From assembly GCA_003667245.1 (NCBI GenBank), contig RCNN01000197.1, positions 1 through 64,000 of the forward strand: a stretch of 64,000 nt of DNA. Direction: 5' to 3'. Each line of letters begins with the position of its first letter. Within the stretch, counting starts at the first letter, position 1. The translations under genes and the position numbers were made by a program. The notes beneath the pieces were generated by a model. That model searched no databases and was not told the DNA's origin. It was given only the letters and a program-made list of their open reading frames with translations. This document shows, in pieces, positions 59,884-64,000 of this stretch. Origin of the DNA: Heterostelium multicystogenum (lineage: Eukaryota; Evosea; Eumycetozoa; Acytosteliales; Acytosteliaceae).

Positions 59884-62800
59884 ATGGAAGATACAGATAC
59901 AGTACTATTCAGCGGATTTCTAACTAAACAAGGTTGGAACAGTTCATAATTGTAAGATTGATTATCTATCTTATCTCTGTGATTGGTTAGCTGATTTAAT
60001 TCCATTCAAATTCAAATCCATTTCCAAACATGACAATTGGAATTCGACTTTCAGGGAAAATTAGGTGGTTTATACTGAAAAAGCAAAACATTTCCTATTA
60101 TGTAACCAATGTCAATTGGGAAAAAACAGAGACCAAGAGGTATCATCTATTTAAAATAAGGATGTGGAGATCTCAGAGATAGATGTCAAGAATAGGAAAT
60201 ATTGCTTTGCTATCAACCCCCATTTGGATTCAAGATCGAACAGCGGAAGTGGAAGTGGAAAGTGGGAGCACTTCACCACTCTCAACCTCACCACCACAAT
60301 CAACAACGGCTTCAATCAGGTTTTGTCGACTAGTCCGGTGAGGAGATATGACTACGATGAAGATGTTGGACACTATGGGTGTCTGCCTCTCGTCGTCTGC
60401 ACTCCCACCACAAAAACAGAATATACTATATATCAGCACAAACCGTTTTCGACCAGAAAAAATGGATTGAAAAGATCAGGGGAGGTCATTGCCAACCAAA
60501 CTAACAGCGCAATCAACACTCAGCCACAGCCAATCTATCGCAAACCAATTTTCCGACCAAAATCAACAACTCACTCAAAGACATGGCAACAGGATGGAAA
60601 AGAAAGTAAGTTACCAACACAGCCTACCTCATTTTGGGGACTTTTCCAAACTGGACCAATATTATTCCAATTTATAAAGGGATTCATTTACACAGTCACC
60701 TACTTTATTAAACAGAAGATTTTCACTGGAATCAGTCAACAATATGATAAAAGTATCGCTTTCCAAAAGGAAATTCTACTTTACACACGACGACATGTCT
60801 GTTCCTGAACTGTCGTTTGTCGACACACCACCGCATATTCTCAACATGAGAAAGGCAACATCTTCACCATTTTATTCACCAGTGACACATCTGTCACCAA
60901 GTTCTTCGTCATCCACCTCGTCTTCATCAAATACTTCCAATTCACCACCCATCTCGCCAGACTTGCATGCCAACAACAACTTCAAATCCAAATAATCAAA
61001 ATATTAATAACAACAACAACACAGGCATCAGTCCCAAAGCAACCCAAAATACTGGTACACCACCTCGCCAAAGATTCATTCCAGATTTCCAACTTGGGAG
61101 AGTGTCCCGATTGCATTTGAAATTTTTGTCACCGTTTGACATCAACTACACTCTCACCTTTATACCTTCGAGTGGAACTGTTGCCATTGGCGGAGTCCTC
61201 ACGATATCTGTGGAGCTGCTGGTGTATGAGCCAGTCAAGACAGACATCTACAGCACCGTTCATGTCAGGGGTGGTGGAGACTTTACTTTGTTCTGCCGCG
61301 TTGACTCCGACCCTTATTTACCATTGTTTTTACGCGCTTGCAAATGGCATGGGTCTGAGTGATGCCGAGCAGACCACTATGTACGAGTTGATCAGGGAGA
61401 AGCCGTCGATAATGAAGAGACTTCAGGAAATGGCCCACACTATGATTTCTAATGGACACAAACATCAACCCTAAAGTTGCAAACGACACTATCCCCAGGT
61501 ATATACACTCTGGAGTCAAGGTATCAAAGTATGCCCTGACATTTGGCAGACAGGCCGACCAATTTTGCCAATATCTATCAGCTACTCACAGAGAAGTTCC
61601 TCATCTCAAACTCTGGACAAACCGACATCCGTTTCCAATTCCACCAATCCAACTGCCGACCCAACCAATTCCAACTCTCACTGGTACCAACCAACGGTAC
61701 TCTGGCCAAGGGCGAATGGTTTTACGTCAAGTGTTCTCTCACCGTTTTCGAACAGATCGATATTCAGGAGGTGATACAGCTCATTATTAATCAGAGAGAA
61801 GTACACTTCATTTTAGTGAGAATCAAGTGCGAGAATATTCATCCTGGAAACAAAAGAAATCGATTTGGATGCAGAGTTTGACTCTGCAAGATATGCTTGG
61901 AACGGGCGCTGCAGGAGATGTTTATCGCGCACTTATATCCACCAACAACCTAAAGAGTCATCTCACACGTGTCAGCTACGAAAAAGGTAATTGGCTCCGA
62001 CGTAATCCATCCGAACTCCAACATCATGGTCGCAGTCAAGAAACTGCACCAGTTTTGTCGAGCCCCTCAGCAGAGATGATCCAAGACTTCTACAGTGAAG
62101 TCAAGGTCTTGAGTATGCTGAACCACCCTAACATTGTCAAATACGTTGGTGGCTGCACAAAAATTGGAAACTGGGCAATTGTCATGGAGTATCTACCGGG
62201 TGGAAATCTTATGGATGTTCTTGCCGACAATCTCGTTGACATCCCATATAAGCTCGTTCTGCGAATGGCATTGGACATTGCTCAAGGACTGCACTATCTC
62301 CATTCACTTGGCATCTGGCATCTTGACCTCAAGTCGCCCAATCTCCTGGTCGCCTCACTCTCATTGAAGGCTCATGTCCACATCAAGGTGGCCGACTTTA
62401 ACACTTGCATCAATCGTTCTCGTCTCACCGGTATCTTTGGACCCGATAAAAACTCTGGCACAGACCCCAAGAAGGGTACCACGCTCTGGATGGCTCCTGA
62501 GGTCATCAAAGGCTCAGTCTATTCTGAGAAATGCGATGTCTACTCCTATGGTATCATTCTCTGGGAGATGATAACCAGAAAGCTTCCTTACGATGACATC
62601 ACTTTCAACTGCGAGATTGAGAGACAAGTGCTGAAAGGTCGTCGACCTGAGATTCCACTCGATTGCCCCGAGCCCTATGCCCAACTGATGCAGCAATGCT
62701 GGGATGAGTCTGCAGAGAAGCGTCCACTTTTCGACCAGATCATCCACACACTCAACCACATGCTCATGCAATACGAACTCAACGAGCAGAAGGCCAAGGC

Positions 62801-62894
62801 ATCAGTTCGTGGCCTCCGTCGAACCCACAGTGGCAGCAGTCTATTTGTCTCGCCATCGCTCGACATTGGCTCGCACGGCACTCCCGACCAGTAA
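59884..62894 (+). CDS. PH domain – Ig-like repeats – TKL-type protein kinase
   Basis: A signalling kinase. ATG 59884 and a short exon (to 59932) are spliced at 60055 to a PH domain (FSGFLTKQG, KIRWFILKKQNISYYV, VEISEIDVKNRKYCFAINP). A Ser/Pro linker follows. Two beta-sandwich units resembling MSP/arrestin-type folds come next (LKFLSPFDINYTLTFIPSSG near 61110; QFQLSLVPTNGTLAKGEWFY near 61670). The C-terminal kinase is of TKL type: glycine loop GTGAAGDVYRA near 61898–61931, VAVKK in another frame near 62032, HLDLKSPN near 62319, DFN in place of DFG near 62392, and WMAPEVI near 62488. Frame changes are numerous (60135, 60155, 60780, 60990, 61345, 61570, 61850, 62015, 62070). The stop at 62892 may be an artefact: a Ser/Pro-rich tail continues in other frames towards 63330. 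Confidence 0.78.
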
Positions 62895-63330
62895 CCTCGA
62901 CCAAATTCACTCGAAGACCACTCGTCCCGACGATGTCCGAAAGTCAAAGATCAGAGTGCACGCAAGCGCCAGAGCTCCGACTCCTCTTTCCTGCAAACCG
63001 ACCAATCACACATATCACACATATCCAACACCACACGTGGCTCCAGTATACTGCCTTTCAAATTCTCTCCTCCATCAACACCCCAAGCATCATTCCGACA
63101 AAGTAACAAACAACAATAATAATAATAATAATAACAATAATAGCGACAATGTAATATCAATTCCATTACCAAATGAAACAAATAATATCAATATTCCAGC
63201 TTCAATAAACAACGATGAAAGCAGGAACACGCAAAACCATTCGATTCAACCCATCATTTTCCCGAGTCGATGTACGATACCAAATGAATCAAGTCAACCA
63301 ACCCAATCAAAACAAGTCACCACCAAATAA
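62895..63330 (+). other. Possible C-terminal tail of the kinase or 3' UTR
   Basis: Ser/Thr/Pro/Asn-rich readings continue after the kinase stop in two frames, one with a poly-Asn run at 63113–63141 and a stop at 63328–63330. A single-base error near 62885 would fuse it to the kinase. I cannot decide between tail and UTR. Confidence 0.35.
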
Positions 63331-63871
63331 TAATGATAAGAAATAATAGTGAGTGATAAACAAACAATTATAACCAACGAACTAATAATAATCATAATAA
63401 TAAGAGTATTATTTGTTTTTTTGTTTTTTTTTTTTTCTATTTATATTTATTTATATTTTCTTCTTCTTTTTTTTTAATTTGGAGGGAAGAAAGATAGACA
63501 CCAACCCATTCGACACATCTATACCATACAAACTAAATTAAAACCACCAACCACTAATTACCACTACAATGTTACTATAGCCAAAAGACACTTACCTTAA
63601 AAGTAATAAACAAATAGTAATTTTAGTAATATTTATTAATATTTATTAAATTTAAATTAATTATTATTATTATTTCTAAATCAATAAAGTAACAGTCTTG
63701 TTTGGTTCGATACGATTAGTATTTTAATAATCTTCAAACCACTACCACACCAACCAACCATATATACACACATACACTTCAACAACAATATCTTTATATG
63801 TATCTGTTCTCTATAGCAAGTTAGAATCTCTTACACATTTTTTAAATATTGTTTGTTTATTTGATTTTAAA
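63331..63871. other. Spacer
   Basis: AT-rich, with T-runs near 63415–63475. No coding signal. Confidence 0.5.
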
Positions 63872-64000
63872 ATGGAAAGTATTCCTAAATAAATTTAGAA
63901 AAAGATACACCTCATCCATTTGCTAAAAAGTATCAGCATCCTATTACTCCCTCAACTCCCAACACACCTTACTATCCTGTATTTGATCAAATTCATATTG
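63872..64000 (+). CDS. 5' fragment of a further gene, cut by the window edge
   Basis: ATG 63872–63874 (MESIPK) meets a stop after six codons. One base further over, an open frame reads EKDTPHPFAKKYQHPITP and continues to the window end with a Thr/Pro/Tyr-rich segment. A single missing or extra base near 63890, or a small intron, would join them. Too short to identify. Confidence 0.5.

Noticed and set aside
60130..60165. Possible 20-nt intron in the PH domain
   Set aside because: Too short for a spliceosomal intron; two single-base errors restore the PH-domain sequence PRGIIYLKDVEISE.
1..64000. tRNA, rRNA, CRISPR arrays and intact DIRS/TRE/LTR-type elements
   Set aside because: No tRNA-like cloverleaf with a B box, no spaced direct repeats and no reverse transcriptase or transposase motifs were seen by eye; tRNAscan and RepeatMasker would be decisive.
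1..64000. Programmed ribosomal frameshifting as the cause of the broken frames
   Set aside because: Breaks occur at unrelated sites, in both directions and several per gene, without a common slippery site.

Overview
The window is nuclear DNA from a social amoeba (Dictyostelia). The evidence is AT-rich spacers, short GT–AG introns of about 55–100 nt, Asn/Gln/Ser-rich low-complexity stretches inside proteins, and families typical of dictyostelids: CTDC extracellular-matrix repeats, dictomallein-type M66 proteins, ComC-like EGF/IPT membrane proteins and small FYVE proteins. Codon use is less AT-extreme than in D. discoideum, so another dictyostelid group is likely; the species cannot be named from sequence alone. 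Almost every gene carries one to many single-base frameshifts, often at homopolymers, while protein similarity continues across them. I read these mainly as sequencing or assembly errors, so most CDS below are given as spans and not as clean reading frames.

Layout. 1–5303 (+): BTAF1/Mot1 Snf2 ATPase, cut by the left edge. 5767–6704 (-): C2H2 zinc-finger protein. 7–11.2 kb: poor in intact genes, with a strong hairpin, a small hypothetical gene, a sialidase/BNR-like gene and decayed coding relics. 11377–13740 (+): RAD18 ubiquitin ligase and an ADO-type thiol dioxygenase. 13.7–19.4 kb: a 5.6 kb non-coding block ahead of an LRR–RGS gene (19366–22501, +). 22.6–37.5 kb: a surface/matrix cluster with a CTDC-repeat secreted protein (-), a dictomallein-like protein whose zinc site is lost (+), two paralogous ComC-like receptors (-) and an F-box/LRR gene (+) between them.

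38.5–48.6 kb: a minimal FYVE protein (+), the APC/C subunit CDC16 (-) with a gene relic in one intron, a protein with a delta-endotoxin-like helical domain (-), a TraB-domain protein (-) and an L-rhamnose mutarotase-like enzyme (-). 48.9–52.7 kb: an EGF–GT14 glycosyltransferase (+) converging on an NCL-like cation exchanger (-). 53.8–57.1 kb: an ankyrin-repeat protein (+) and relics of a duplicated gene. 57.9–64 kb: a TPT/nucleotide-sugar transporter (+), a PH–Ig-like–TKL kinase (+) and the first codons of one more gene at the right edge.

No tRNA, rRNA, CRISPR array or intact transposon was recognised. The cell-surface cluster, the glycosyltransferase and the transporter suit a multicellular amoeba that builds matrix and recognises neighbours. 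BTAF1, RAD18, CDC16, FYVE and TraB genes are ordinary housekeeping.
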